DNA of 64,000 bases from Dermatophagoides farinae (taxonomy: Eukaryota; Arthropoda; Arachnida; Sarcoptiformes; Pyroglyphidae): the NCBI RefSeq assembly GCF_024713945.1, contig NC_134680.1, positions 315,001 through 379,000 of the forward strand. Reading direction: 5' to 3'. Below the pieces are notes generated by a model, which searched no databases, was not told the DNA's origin, and saw only the letters and a list, made by a program, of their open reading frames with translations. Positions 13,813 to 24,700 of this stretch are shown here, piece by piece; position 1 is the first letter of the stretch; every line of letters begins with the position of its first letter. Made by a program: the position numbers and the translations under genes.

Positions 13813-16196
13813 GGTAAAGTTTTGGATTTTTCATTTCGTTTTTTTTATTACAGGGTTTCTTGTTGTTGTTTTTGCTTCAATGTTTAGTTTTTTTTTCACA
13901 TTTGAACACGTGTGTGTTTAGTATTTGTGTTTAATGGTCGATGATGGTGGTGTGACCACCACTTTTGACAGTTTTTTTTCCTGTTGTTGTTGTTGTTGTT
14001 GTTGTTGAGCTATAAATTGAAATTCTGTTTTTGTTGATTATGATCGACCACTTGTTGCTCAAATACTTTTGAAATTTTTTTTTATTTTATTTCTTATCGA
14101 TGATTTAGGAATCTTCTTCTTCATAATCATTCATTATTATTATTGCACATTCCTTTTTCTTTTCGCTTTTTTTTCCTTTGAACAAGAAAAAAAAACCATT
14201 TGTTGAATGTTTTCTCATTTTTGTTTTCTAGAGTTATTTCTTATTTATTCTGAATACTGTAATTACTTTATTTTTTTTGTTTGTTTGTTTGTTTGACATT
14301 TTTTTTTTTTTGAGTAGATCAAAATCTCTTTCTAATCTCTGCTCATTCATCATTTGTGGCATTTTTTTTTAAATATGTTTACGAATCATCAGACAAATAG
14401 ACAAACAAACAAAAAATGCCGAAAATTTTAAATTCCATAAAATTGGTAATTCTATATCTAATGAATGAATGAATGATTGATTGATTTTGTTTATTTAGTT
14501 TCAAATTCCATACATTCCTATATCAATCAAGAGAGAATCCTTGACTTGATTTTTTCTTTACATTTATCTCTCTCTCTTTTCACTTTTTGATTTCATTTGA
14601 TTATTTCATGTGACCAAAGGCGTTGGCTTTGAAAAAAAAACGAAAATATTTTTTATTTTCATGTCCATACAAAAAACAACAAGCAATATAACTGACGATG
14701 ATGATAATGATGATTCTTGACCTTTTATGTTCATCACACACAAGTTCATTATTTTTTTCATTCAGCAACAACAAAAACAGCTTCAATTTCATTCCAAAAA
14801 AAAAATCGATTTCATCAACTTGGGGAATTTTTTTTTTGTTTGAAAAATTAAAAATTCCTGATACTTTACTGGTGTGTGTGTGTGTGTTTGTGTGTAGAGT
14901 ACACCTTTTTCCATTAACCTTGCTGTTTTTATTGTTATACGAACTCCAACTGTTTGTGTATGTTTGACTTTTGATCTGTACCTGTTTTTTTTTTTCATTC
15001 TTTTGAAACTGAATGAATGATGAAAGATCACTTTTCATGAAAATGAATGATCACTGGTCAATTATAAAATAGTTAATCGAAAAATTTCTTTTTTTGACTG
15101 AAAATATGATGCTTCTACCTGTGGATAGATAGATAGATTGTGGTGGTGGTGGTGGTGGTGGTTGTTGGTAATCGGACCAACTAAAATATGTGAAAGTGTG
15201 TGTGTCTGTCTCTGTCTTTCTATTGTTTAGTTGGTTAAGACAACGACTAATTTTCTTCTTTACCTTGATCCGGTTCGGTTTCTGTATGTGTGTGTGTGTG
15301 TGAAAATTTCAATTTCGTTAAATTTTTTTTTCTGTTTAGTTTTCAAGGTCGATCTGAACAAAAAAAAGGTTACCTGTATCTTTCTGTATGTGTGTGTGTG
15401 TGTTTTGTTTTCATCATCATTATCATGTCTGGTTTTTTCCTATCCCTAGGCAGATGATGATAATTGGTTAGTTTTGAATTTCGTTGAAATTTTTTTTTCG
15501 TTTGTTTTGATTCCATCTAAAAAAAATGATTCAATTAAATGAAATAGAATCGTTTTGAATGATTGAATGACTGAATCCATTCAGCCCATTTTTTTTAATT
15601 CAAATTTTTGATGATAATGATTGGATAATTGGCCTTGTCTTTTTTTCACAACAGTTGCCAAATAATGACGATCATTATTATCATGAAGATTCGTTGATGA
15701 TGATGATGATGATTACACACTAGAGTGTGTCTGATATATTTATATAAATGTTGTTGTTGTTGAGTAACCAGTTGAATTTTTTACGCCAACACACACACAC
15801 AGACAGATGAGAATCGAGTAGATTTTTTTTTGTTGCCCATTTTTTTCGAATATAAGACATCAACCTTGGTTATTAAAAAAAAAACAAAGAGTTCTGGTTG
15901 TTGTTGTCGATGTTTTTTTGTTGTCCTTGGTGGTAGATGTCTGGGTGTTTTTTTCTTTGAAATTTACGAAAAATCCGTTAGGAAAATTTTTTTTTTTGTG
16001 GTTGGATGAATGGATAGAAATCACATTAAATGCAATGAACTTCAATAATGATGAATGATGAGTCATTCCATCAAGTGTTTGTGTGTGTGTGCGTGTGTAA
16101 ATAGTTGTCTTTATAATAATGTAACTATTTATTTATACCACCTGTTGATAATATATTTATCTAAATGAATTTATCGTGATCAATACATTTTGATCA

Positions 16197-16219
16197 AAAA
16201 AAAAAAAAAAAAAAAAAAA
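16197..16219. repeat. poly-A tract (A23)
   Basis: Twenty-three A after TTTTGATC. A second run, A20, lies at 16359-16378, and an (AGCC)n array sits between them at 16312-16330. No retroelement body is seen next to either run. Confidence 0.85.
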
Positions 16220-16311
16220 TAGAAAAATTTTCATCTGGTATGTGTATTGGTAGGGTATTTTTTTTTTTAATTCATACATCTATCAATCAATCCTCACTCA
16301 AGATTGATGCT

Positions 16312-16330
16312 AGCCAGCCAGCCAGCCAGC
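16312..16330. repeat. (AGCC)n tetranucleotide microsatellite
   Basis: A short, near-perfect array of AGCC units. It is unusual here because it is GC-rich in a strongly AT-rich spacer. Confidence 0.8.
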
Positions 16331-16615
16331 TTTTTATTTGCTGGAAGCCACTTAAATCAAAAAAAAAAAAAAAAAAAATACAAGAATATATACGATTGAA
16401 ATGAAATGAATTCTTTATTATTATTTGTATCACATATGACCTTTATGCTTTAACATGCACACAAACTTAAATCTCTTTTTATATATATTTTATTTATTTG
16501 ATTGGTGGATGTATGTATACAATAACCTTTGAACTTTGCTCATTTTATTTTATTTTTTTTTTTTGATTATGAAGGAGAAGAAAAAAATTGTTATCATATC
16601 AAAGTCTGTATGTGT

Positions 16616-16620
<5 letters not shown>

Positions 16621-16664
<44 letters not shown>
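16621..16664. repeat. (TG)22 dinucleotide microsatellite
   Basis: Twenty-two uninterrupted TG units, preceded by the interrupted run TATGTGTGTGTC. It is the longest dinucleotide array in the window. Confidence 0.95.
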
Positions 16665-16666
<2 letters not shown>

Positions 16667-17553
16667 CATGAATAATCAAAAATCAAAACGAAAAAAAAAC
16701 ATCAAGTCGGCTATAACAGAAAAAAAAATTCTTCATCATCAAATCGCTCTTTCAATCTTTATCAAAGCCATTTTTGGTCATATTATCATTATCAACGACA
16801 ACAACAACAACAACTATAAAACATGAACGAAAACATCATCATCGTTTTTGTTTGGCCACCATCACCACCACCACCACTACAACAAAAAATAAATAAGACC
16901 AGAGGTCAATCTCTCAATGATGATGATTATCAGAGTGAGAGTGAACATCCGAAATACAATTCTCTTGTTGATCATTTTTTTTTATAACCACTTATTTCAT
17001 TTCCACTTTCGTTTTTTTTTCTTTGATGAAAATTTGAATTTTATGAATGTGCCAGATTATAGTTATGCTATTTATCCGTTTTTTTTTCACTGTATCATCA
17101 TCAATTGTGGTTGAATGATTTTACTTGATATACGTAATGATGATTCTTGCATTTTTTCCATCTCTTCATCTCTCTCATTAATTTTATGTGATGCCAATTA
17201 ATATTTGCATGTCACACACACACACACACATCTGTCAGGCTATTCATGCCACTGGATTTGTGTTTTTTTTTGTGGGGGACGAGTGTTATTTTTCATTTAG
17301 ATTCTGGATAATAATGTTGTCGGTTTCCAATGACAACCATTGTTTTTATTTGTTTGTTTTCACTGCCGCCTTACTAAAAGTCCGTTTTCTCTTTTTTTTT
17401 CTCACAGACACATCACATCACATCACATCAACGAAATAAAGCGCCAGAGAATTGTTGATCGTGGGAATGTTTTCTTCTTTTTTTTCAATCATCATCATCA
17501 ATCATTGAAATTCGGGAAAAATTTTTGATAAATAACCGATTCGATTAAACTGA

Positions 17554-18771
17554 ATGTTCAAAATGAAACCACCACGTTTACCTGGTACGGAAAAATTTCG
17601 TTTTTGTGATAAAAAATTTTTCATTCAACAACAGCATCAACAACAACAACAACCAACAAATTATCATCTTCATGATGATTGTAATTCTAGAGATTCTGTG
17701 ATTCTATTTTCATCTAAAACTACTTGTTGTTGTGGTGGTAGCAGTGGAAATGGCGATCTTTTATCATCAAATCATTCATTACATTCATCTGATTCATTAT
17801 CATTATCGACATCATCATCAGAATCATCATCATTATCAACATCATCAGCGGTCATTGGTGTTGAAATAGCTCCTAAAAGTGAATGCGAAGAACATCAACA
17901 ACAACAACAACAATTGGATGAATTATTTCAACAGATTGTGAATTTTGATAATGATAATGGCGCCTGTATTTATCACCCACACCATATTTATGATAACCAT
18001 TATAATCGATCGACAGCTACATCGACAACAATAACGACAAAACGTAAACCAAATATACCGATAACAAGTCGTATGACCAGTCGTTTATTGATTAATAATT
18101 TAACCACTTATCAATTGTCCGATGATGATCATGAAGAAAATGATGATAATTTTTCATCATCATCATCGGTCAATGATCATCAACAACAAGAATCTCCTAA
18201 CACAAACAAGTTATCATCATCATCATCATCATTGAACAACCGGTCTCAAGTGGTCAATATTATTGAATCATTGACTTGTCCATTATCATCATCATCATCA
18301 AATCGATCTCCATCACCATCAAATAATAGTGTTGATAGTGGTAGCGAAAGTATTCATTGCATTTATGATAATAACAATGGTCAACATTTATGTCATTCAA
18401 CAACAGCAACAACAAGACAAACAACAACAACAACAAATCGATCGATATTACCACAAGCACCTAGTCATACGTCTTTGATGAGTAATGAATCTTCAAGTTC
18501 AATTTCATTTCTATCAACTGGTAGTAATAATTGTAATTGCTGTATGACACAAATAATGATGACAGAAACAGAAGAAGAATCATCTTGTGAATCTGAAGAA
18601 GAATCATCATTAAGATCAACATCATGTTCACCAATGATTATTGCTATAGGTAAACAATGGACAAAAATCAATAAAAACAACGATGATGGCGGTGGTCTTC
18701 CTCATCATCATCATCAAACGAAACGATTCTCGACAATATCAAATTTATCATGGGAAAAAGAAACTGGATAA
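17554..18771 (+). CDS. unrecognised Ser/Gln/His-rich protein, 405 aa
   Basis: A single open frame of 405 codons. A TGA lies directly in front of the first ATG, so the coding sequence is closed at its 5' end and needs no upstream coding exon. A second in-frame ATG at 17563 has a better Kozak context (AAAATGA) and may be the real start. The N-terminus (KPPRLPGTEKFRFCDKKFF) and the C-terminus (KRFSTISNLSWEKETG) are the least repetitive parts. Between them are Gln runs, many Ser runs from TCA triplets, a Cys pair region (GSNNCNCCMTQ) and an acidic Ser-Glu stretch (ETEEESSCESEEESS). No signal peptide, membrane segment or known domain is visible. Downstream, AATAAA near 18960 could end the transcript. 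I do not recognise the family, and most of the protein looks disordered. Confidence 0.65.
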   Translation: MFKMKPPRLPGTEKFRFCDKKFFIQQQHQQQQQPTNYHLHDDCNSRDSVILFSSKTTCCCGGSSGNGDLLSSNHSLHSSDSLSLSTSSSESSSLSTSSAVIGVEIAPKSECEEHQQQQQQLDELFQQIVNFDNDNGACIYHPHHIYDNHYNRSTATSTTITTKRKPNIPITSRMTSRLLINNLTTYQLSDDDHEENDDNFSSSSSVNDHQQQESPNTNKLSSSSSSLNNRSQVVNIIESLTCPLSSSSSNRSPSPSNNSVDSGSESIHCIYDNNNGQHLCHSTTATTRQTTTTTNRSILPQAPSHTSLMSNESSSSISFLSTGSNNCNCCMTQIMMTETEEESSCESEEESSLRSTSCSPMIIAIGKQWTKINKNNDDGGGLPHHHHQTKRFSTISNLSWEKETG

Positions 18772-19310
18772 AGATACGCGATTTACTCCATCATTATAAT
18801 TATCATCATCGATTAAAGATTCTTTATTTTGTAAATTTTTATATAATTTCATTTTGTATATTTCAATTTTCATCATTTTTATATTTACACAAATTTTTGT
18901 TTACACTTATATATCAGATTAAAAATTGAAAATTGATGATATTGTGGACATTTTGAATGAATAAAATCCATGTTTTTTTGTCTTGATTTTTTGATCAATT
19001 TTTTTTTCATTAATTTCAAAGTTATTATCCAGGATTTAATCCGGAAAATAACAAAGATCTAAATGTTCACTAATGTTCCAATCATGGACAGTAAATGAAA
19101 CATCCAAAAACAAGACAAGATTTGATTCAACTTTCTTGTCGTTGTTGTGATTAAATAATGTTATTAATCAAAACGAAAAAAAACCTATGATTGAAATGTC
19201 AGAATAGAAATTGATTTTGAATGGTTAAAATTGATCCATGTTAACATCTTAATCGAATGATGATGATTTTTATTTCGTTTTTTTTTATTTTTCGTTGATC
19301 TGAGATTATT
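18772..19310. other. 3' flank of the 405-aa gene up to the LINE
   Basis: An AT-rich spacer that probably holds the 3' UTR of the preceding gene (AATAAA near 18960). At 19021-19052 lies an imperfect 32-nt inverted repeat (GTTATT at one end, AATAAC at the other, with an inner GGATTTAATCC palindrome). The last 8 bases (19303-19310, AGATTATT) are the probable left target duplication of the LINE that follows. Confidence 0.5.
19021..19052. repeat. imperfect inverted repeat / hairpin
   Basis: The outer arms GTTATT and AATAAC pair over 6 bp. After one mismatch TCC pairs with GGA, and the core GGATTTAATCC is itself a palindrome. It lies between the 405-aa gene and the LINE. Its function is unknown: it may be a transcript-end hairpin or the relic of a very small inverted-repeat element. 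Confidence 0.5.
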
Positions 19311-21702
19311 TATTTATTATTATTTATTTATTAATACAAAAACAAGAAAACCCTTGCTCCATATAAATACAAGGGTATTTAAGAAAAATACAAAACCAAA
19401 AATAGTACAAAAGGAAAGAAACAATTATTGCATAATTAAACTAGAATAAATAAAATTAATGTAAACCAAAAACAATGGCAAAGCTTCATCTTGGAGCCAC
19501 GCCGACACATCAACATTATTAAATTTGGCATTAATCATGAATCGGGATCTTTCCAAATTGAAAGCAGGACACTCGAGCAACAAGTGCAACGAGGACTGCA
19601 TCGATGATAAACAAAATGAACAACTAGAATTATTCTGGCCAAAACGAGATAGATATTCACCAAATTTTCCATGATTCGAAACAAACTGTGTAACAACAAA
19701 ATTTGGCTGTAATTTAGACTTTAATCGCGATTGGATAGTTGGGAAAAACATTTTTGTAATTCGACCATTCATAGCGACATCCCAACTTTGTTGCCAATTT
19801 CCATACATATTAGATTGAAAATTACGATAGACATTAGTAAACGATGGTTGATCATAATCAATAATCGGCAAAAGAGTAGCCTTTTTTGCATAAAAATCGG
19901 CAAGATCATTTCCATAGTTGCCAGAATGTGATCTTGTCCAAGCAAGACATAAATGATTACAATAACCAGCAATAGTCCGGAAAATCTCCTGAACAATACG
20001 GTTATACGAATAAATTTTACATATAGATTGAATTGCAGATTTCGAATCGGAAATAATCTGAACATCAACAATATTATTTGCAACAATCCATTCAAAGGCC
20101 TTTTTAATGGCAAGAATTTCCGCCTGAAAGACAGTACATTGATCAGCTAAACGAAAAGATTGAACAGCTACCGGTCTACAATCATTTCGATAAAATGCCA
20201 CAAAAGATGCACCGACCAATCCATCTATTTTTGAGCCATCCGTAAAAATATAATAATTATGCGAAGCACAACAAAATTCCATATTGCCATCATCAATTCC
20301 GTGGACATCAAAAGAGGTGATCAAAGCCGGATGAATTGTATCAGCATAATTTAATGGTAATTGATAAGAACCAAACATCAAAGAAGGATAATTTTTAGCA
20401 TCAAAAACTTCTGACCAATACTGAATTTTTAAATCAATTGGAACAATATTAGCAATCACCAAAGATGCTTCCAACGACACAGTTCGATACGCTCGAATCA
20501 TACCAATGGCAAAGCGACGTTGTAAACTCAATAACCGGTTCCGCTTTGTAACGTTGCATAAAACACTTCTCCACACAGGACAAGCATAAAGTATCATCGG
20601 CTCAATAGCTTGAAGATAAACTGTACGTAGAACATCATAAGAAAGACCCCATCTGGAACCAAATTTACGTTTGATAAAATTATAAATTTTAAGTGCCTTA
20701 GATTCAACAAAATCAATATGACCATTCCAAGTAAGCTTTGAATCAATAACCAAACCAAGAATTTTCATACTGGACACCAAACTTAACAAATGGCCATTCA
20801 TAATAATTTGTGGCAAATTAAATTTACGGCGTTTTGTAACAAGCATACACTTCGTTTTAACAGGATTGAAGACCAAATCATTATAAGTACCCCAATCTGA
20901 AATCATAGCCAAAACATTATTGGTCAAAGTTGCACAAATTTCAATATCACGATGTTCGCAAATTAATAAACAATCATCTGCATAAGCTTGTAAAAAGCAG
21001 CCCGTCGGTAAAGATAATTTTAATAAATCATCCAATAAAACATTCCACAATAATGGTGAAATCTTCCCACCTTGTGGAGTTCCACCAGTAGCAATTTTAG
21101 AAGACGTATGATCCATCAACGGCAATTCAACCAGACGATCACAAAAATAATCAACAATAATGGCATAAATATTTGGCGGAACAGAAAATCTTCTTAAGCT
21201 ACCAAGAATAATATCATATCTGGCTGCATCAAAAGCCCCGCTAATATCGAGAGAGACTACAAAACCAAAATTATTACGATCATATAAATCATTGATTTTC
21301 GAAACAATAGAATTTAGAGCCAATTCAGCAGATTTTTGCGGTAAAAAACCAAACTGTCTGGATGACAAAAAATGATTCGTGACAAGAAAATGTTGTAAAC
21401 GACGAGCAATAACGCCTTCCAGTATCTTACCCATCACAGACAATAAAGAAATAGGGCGATACGTTTTATAGGTATTTCCATCATTTTTAGGAATCAATTT
21501 GACAACGGCCTTTTTCCAACAGTTAGGGAAGACACCAAAAGACAAACATTTATTGAAAAGAACCAATAAAAGAGAAGGATACATATGATGAATCTGTTTG
21601 ATAATAGCAGCTGAAATTGCATCTGAACCAGGAGACTTATTATCTTTCTCTATATTAACAGCAAAATCTACTTCTTTTCTCGTAATTTTCTTCTTTTCTC
21701 GT
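19311..21702 (-). mobile_element. 5'-truncated LINE with RT and RNase H (I/Jockey-like)
   Basis: A non-LTR retrotransposon copy on the minus strand. It begins at the start of the reverse transcriptase domain, so the endonuclease and any ORF1 are missing, as is usual for 5'-truncated LINE insertions. The RT frame is open without interruption from 21701 to the stop at 19425. A 3' UTR of about 110 nt follows with a stem-loop (19350-19376) and a tail rich in TAAA/TAA units (about 19311-19335), a tail style known from the I clade. A candidate 8-bp target duplication, AGATTATT, flanks the copy at 19303-19310 and 21703-21710, but it is AT-rich and overlaps tail-like sequence, so its support is moderate. 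The open frame suggests a fairly recent insertion. Confidence 0.85.
19425..21702 (-). CDS. LINE ORF2 fragment: reverse transcriptase + RNase H
   Basis: The frame is open over about 758 codons with no start of its own at the truncated end; the first internal ATG is at 21584. Counting from that ATG, RT motif A is SLDISGAFD (catalytic D113), motif B is GTPQGGKISPLLWN, motif C is YADD (201-204), and motif E-like text is MKILGLVID. An RNase H domain follows with its acidic residues in place: D449 (TDGS), E489 (QAEIL), D513 (SDSKSA) and D563 (NDLAD). The C-terminus carries a C-x2-C-x8-H-x4-C cluster. Upstream of the ATG the frame reads through the conserved start of the RT domain (NKSPGSDAIS). RT plus RNase H in one frame fits I-clade or Jockey-group LINEs. 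The enzyme fragment lacks an endonuclease and is not expected to move on its own. Confidence 0.85.
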
Positions 21703-21710
21703 AGATTATT

Positions 21711-24700
21711 ATTTGTCTTTGAAATGGAAAATTTTTTTTGTTTGTTGTTGTTTATTGTTGATAATTATCACAAGGTGTTGTAACCATGTTTGTGAATGAA
21801 TGAAAATCGAATCGAATGTTTTATTTTCTTCGAAGCCCAACACATCTTGTTCATTTGTTGTGACCAAGTCGATCCATGTAATCCCTAATGAAAAAATTAT
21901 CCAACAACAACAACCACAGCAATCTTTTCATTTGAATTCATTAAAACATTAAAAAGCTAAAAACAAAACAACAACAACAACAAAAAACGCGTGTATAATG
22001 TTTGCCACAATGGTCAACATAAGAAAAAATAACGAACATGAATAATGGAACATTATGGAACAACATCATTCAATCAAATTTATTCATTATGTTTATAATA
22101 CGATGATGATGATGATGAAAATTTTTTGTTTTCACTTTACTTAAAAAAACACATTGTCGACTCATTTTCATTTATGTATAGATAGATCATCATCATCATC
22201 ATCATCATTTGTTGCTTGTTTTGTTTTGTTTTCTTTTCATCATCTGTTTTTCATGCAAACATACCATGTATCAGTAATGGTCATTGAATTCGAATAATAA
22301 AGACATATCATCATCATCATCATCATCCTTTTGATTTAAGAAATGCAGATTTTAGAAAATTAAAATTTTCCGACTTTCAACAACAAAATTTATTCGAAGA
22401 AAAAAAGTTCCTCTTTCTTTTTAAAATAGTAAGAACCGGAAGAACCAATTTTCGGAGACATTTCATTTATTTATTTATTTTTATCGTTTTTTAGGTGAAT
22501 GAATTTCATTCATTTTATCAATTTTTTTATGTTTTTTTTTCTTTCCTTGTCGTAATTGTCGTCGTTGTGATCACCACAAAGACACACAAATCATTTAGGC
22601 GTCAACCGTTTTGGTTTTTTTTTGTGTTTTGTTCAATCAATTCAAGTTCAACTAAGTGACTAATTCCTGACCTCAGACTATGAAAATTGGTGGACAACAA
22701 CAACAACAAACTGACATTTTTTTCTCACACATCAATAATATACATGTTAATCGAAAAAAAATATTTGCCCAGAAAATGATGATTAATGGATCCAAAATGT
22801 ATCCCTATGTACAATTTTCAATTGTGGATTCTGAATCAAAAAAACAAATTCATTCGATTTGATATAAACCCGTGATAAATAATCATCATAAAGAAATGAA
22901 AATGAAATGAAAATCCTGTTACTTTTTTTTCTTTTCTTGTTCTTCATTCACTTTTGTATGTGTCTGTGTATTGTTTGATCTATCCGGTATGTATTGAATA
23001 TATGAAATTGTGTTTATTAGCTATTAATTTTTTTTCCATACAACAGGACAGCAAGAGATAATGATATAATAAATAAAGATGTAAATGTCCTGACATTGAT
23101 TGAAAATGATTTTCGATGCTGCTTCATACGACAGCTTCGTCATCGTTTATCGACATTGTATTCGAATAGAAACCGGAACTTTATCTTCATTGTGTCAAAA
23201 CATTCACCTTTGTCAATCATATTTTCATTTTGGTTCGGTCAAACATACTACTCATTCAAACATCATCCCTATATTAATGACATTTTCTTTTCGAAAAGGA
23301 AAAATCATTTCAATTTTTCCACCATTTATCGACCAAATATGACACTTAAATTATGAAAATTAATGCGATCAACATCACAATCAATGCAAAAAAATGGATT
23401 ATCATCATTGTTTTGACATCAAAAGAAAAATAATAAAATAAATGACCCATGACATTGAAACGGATCAACAGATCACTGATTTATCGATCCACTTAGACAA
23501 CGACGACCACCACCATCATACATTTCCATTATTTATGGTGATTTTTTTTTCATTTTCTCATTCCTTCAGATTCGATTAGTTATTTTTCTCATAATGATAA
23601 CAAAGTTTAGTCTCGAACAAATTTATGGCCAAAAAACGACCATTTTCCATTCATTGACCACAATTATCGAAACGAAACGAAATGAAAAAACCAATCTTTA
23701 ACTCTTTCAACTTTTCTCTTTTCTCATCATTTGTCACACTAATCAACAATCAACAGGTGATCCATTTATTTATTTCATTTTCGTTTGAACATAAAAAAAT
23801 CAATTCATTTTCAAATGATAATGATCATGACGATTAGAAATTGAGGCACGCCTTATCTAAAAAAAATTTCTAGGAGGTAATCCAAATATTCACTTGTTTC
23901 TGGTTTATAATTTCAATTTTCTTTCGTCTTTTTTTCGATCTAGTTGGTGGCCACGATGAAAAAAAAGAAAACGAAAATTAAATGAAATCAATTGACGAAG
24001 AAATGTAAAAAATGAAAAAAAAGACCAACAACAAACGAACAAATAAACCTAAAAATATATACTCTAGAAAACAAAAATGAACACAAAAAAACAATCAAAG
24101 ATAACAAAGAAAAAAAAATTGAAAAATCCATCGTCTTGACCAAAACTTGACCAACCGACAACAACAACAATTGAAAAACCAACAGTCGAAAATACTGAAC
24201 AATCAGGTAAATCATGTTTAATTAATATCTACAAGAAAAATATTTTCATCACTATTACCAGACAAGTCAAGTGTATGAATGAAAATAAAAATGAATATTC
24301 AAGATATATCTCTCTGGAAATAAATTCGAAAATAAAATGAAGAAAACAATCCACAAGCTACAACACACACCACCCGTGTCCATGCGATCCAGTTTTACTT
24401 TTTTTCTGCATTGAACAGAAAAAAAAACTTTTTTGATCTAAATCACTTGAAGAAGAAATGATGATATCATTTTTTTGAGATTTGCGATTCTTTTCTTCAA
24501 ATTCAAAGAAATGAAAAAAAATTTCTGGTTTCACTTGGTCAGTATGATGATGATGATAAGCATGATGTTGATTATTCATAACCTATTCCTTTCAATTTTT
24601 TTTTATTTTTTCCCAGGTAGACAGACAGATGACTAGATATCAGGTGAAAAGAAGAAACAAAAGCGAAATTACTTTTTCAACGATTCATCGATAAAAGCAC

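Larger units (their letters stand above)
2763..17553. other. 14.8 kb gene-free, microsatellite-rich interval
   Basis: I see no supportable coding region here. Open frames are short and dominated by poly-Phe/Lys or by Ile/Met/His runs made by CAT/ATC triplets, poly-T and CA repeats. The interval separates a minus-strand gene (NOS1AP-like) from a plus-strand gene (17554), so it should hold two divergent promoters and perhaps non-coding 5' exons with large introns, but none can be placed. Visible structure includes (CAT)17 at 8799-8849, T31 at 4601-4631, T26 at 13787-13812, A23 at 16197-16219, (AGCC)n at 16312-16330, A20 at 16359-16378 and (TG)22 at 16621-16664. Confidence 0.6.

Noticed and set aside
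14601-15038. A 145-codon minus-strand open frame and overlapping frames
   Set aside because: The composition is driven by A-runs, CA repeats and ATC triplets. Three frames are open at once here, which points to composition rather than coding.
16312-16330. Short tandem array considered as a CRISPR-like repeat
   Set aside because: The units are contiguous tetranucleotides with no spacers, and the genome is plainly eukaryotic.
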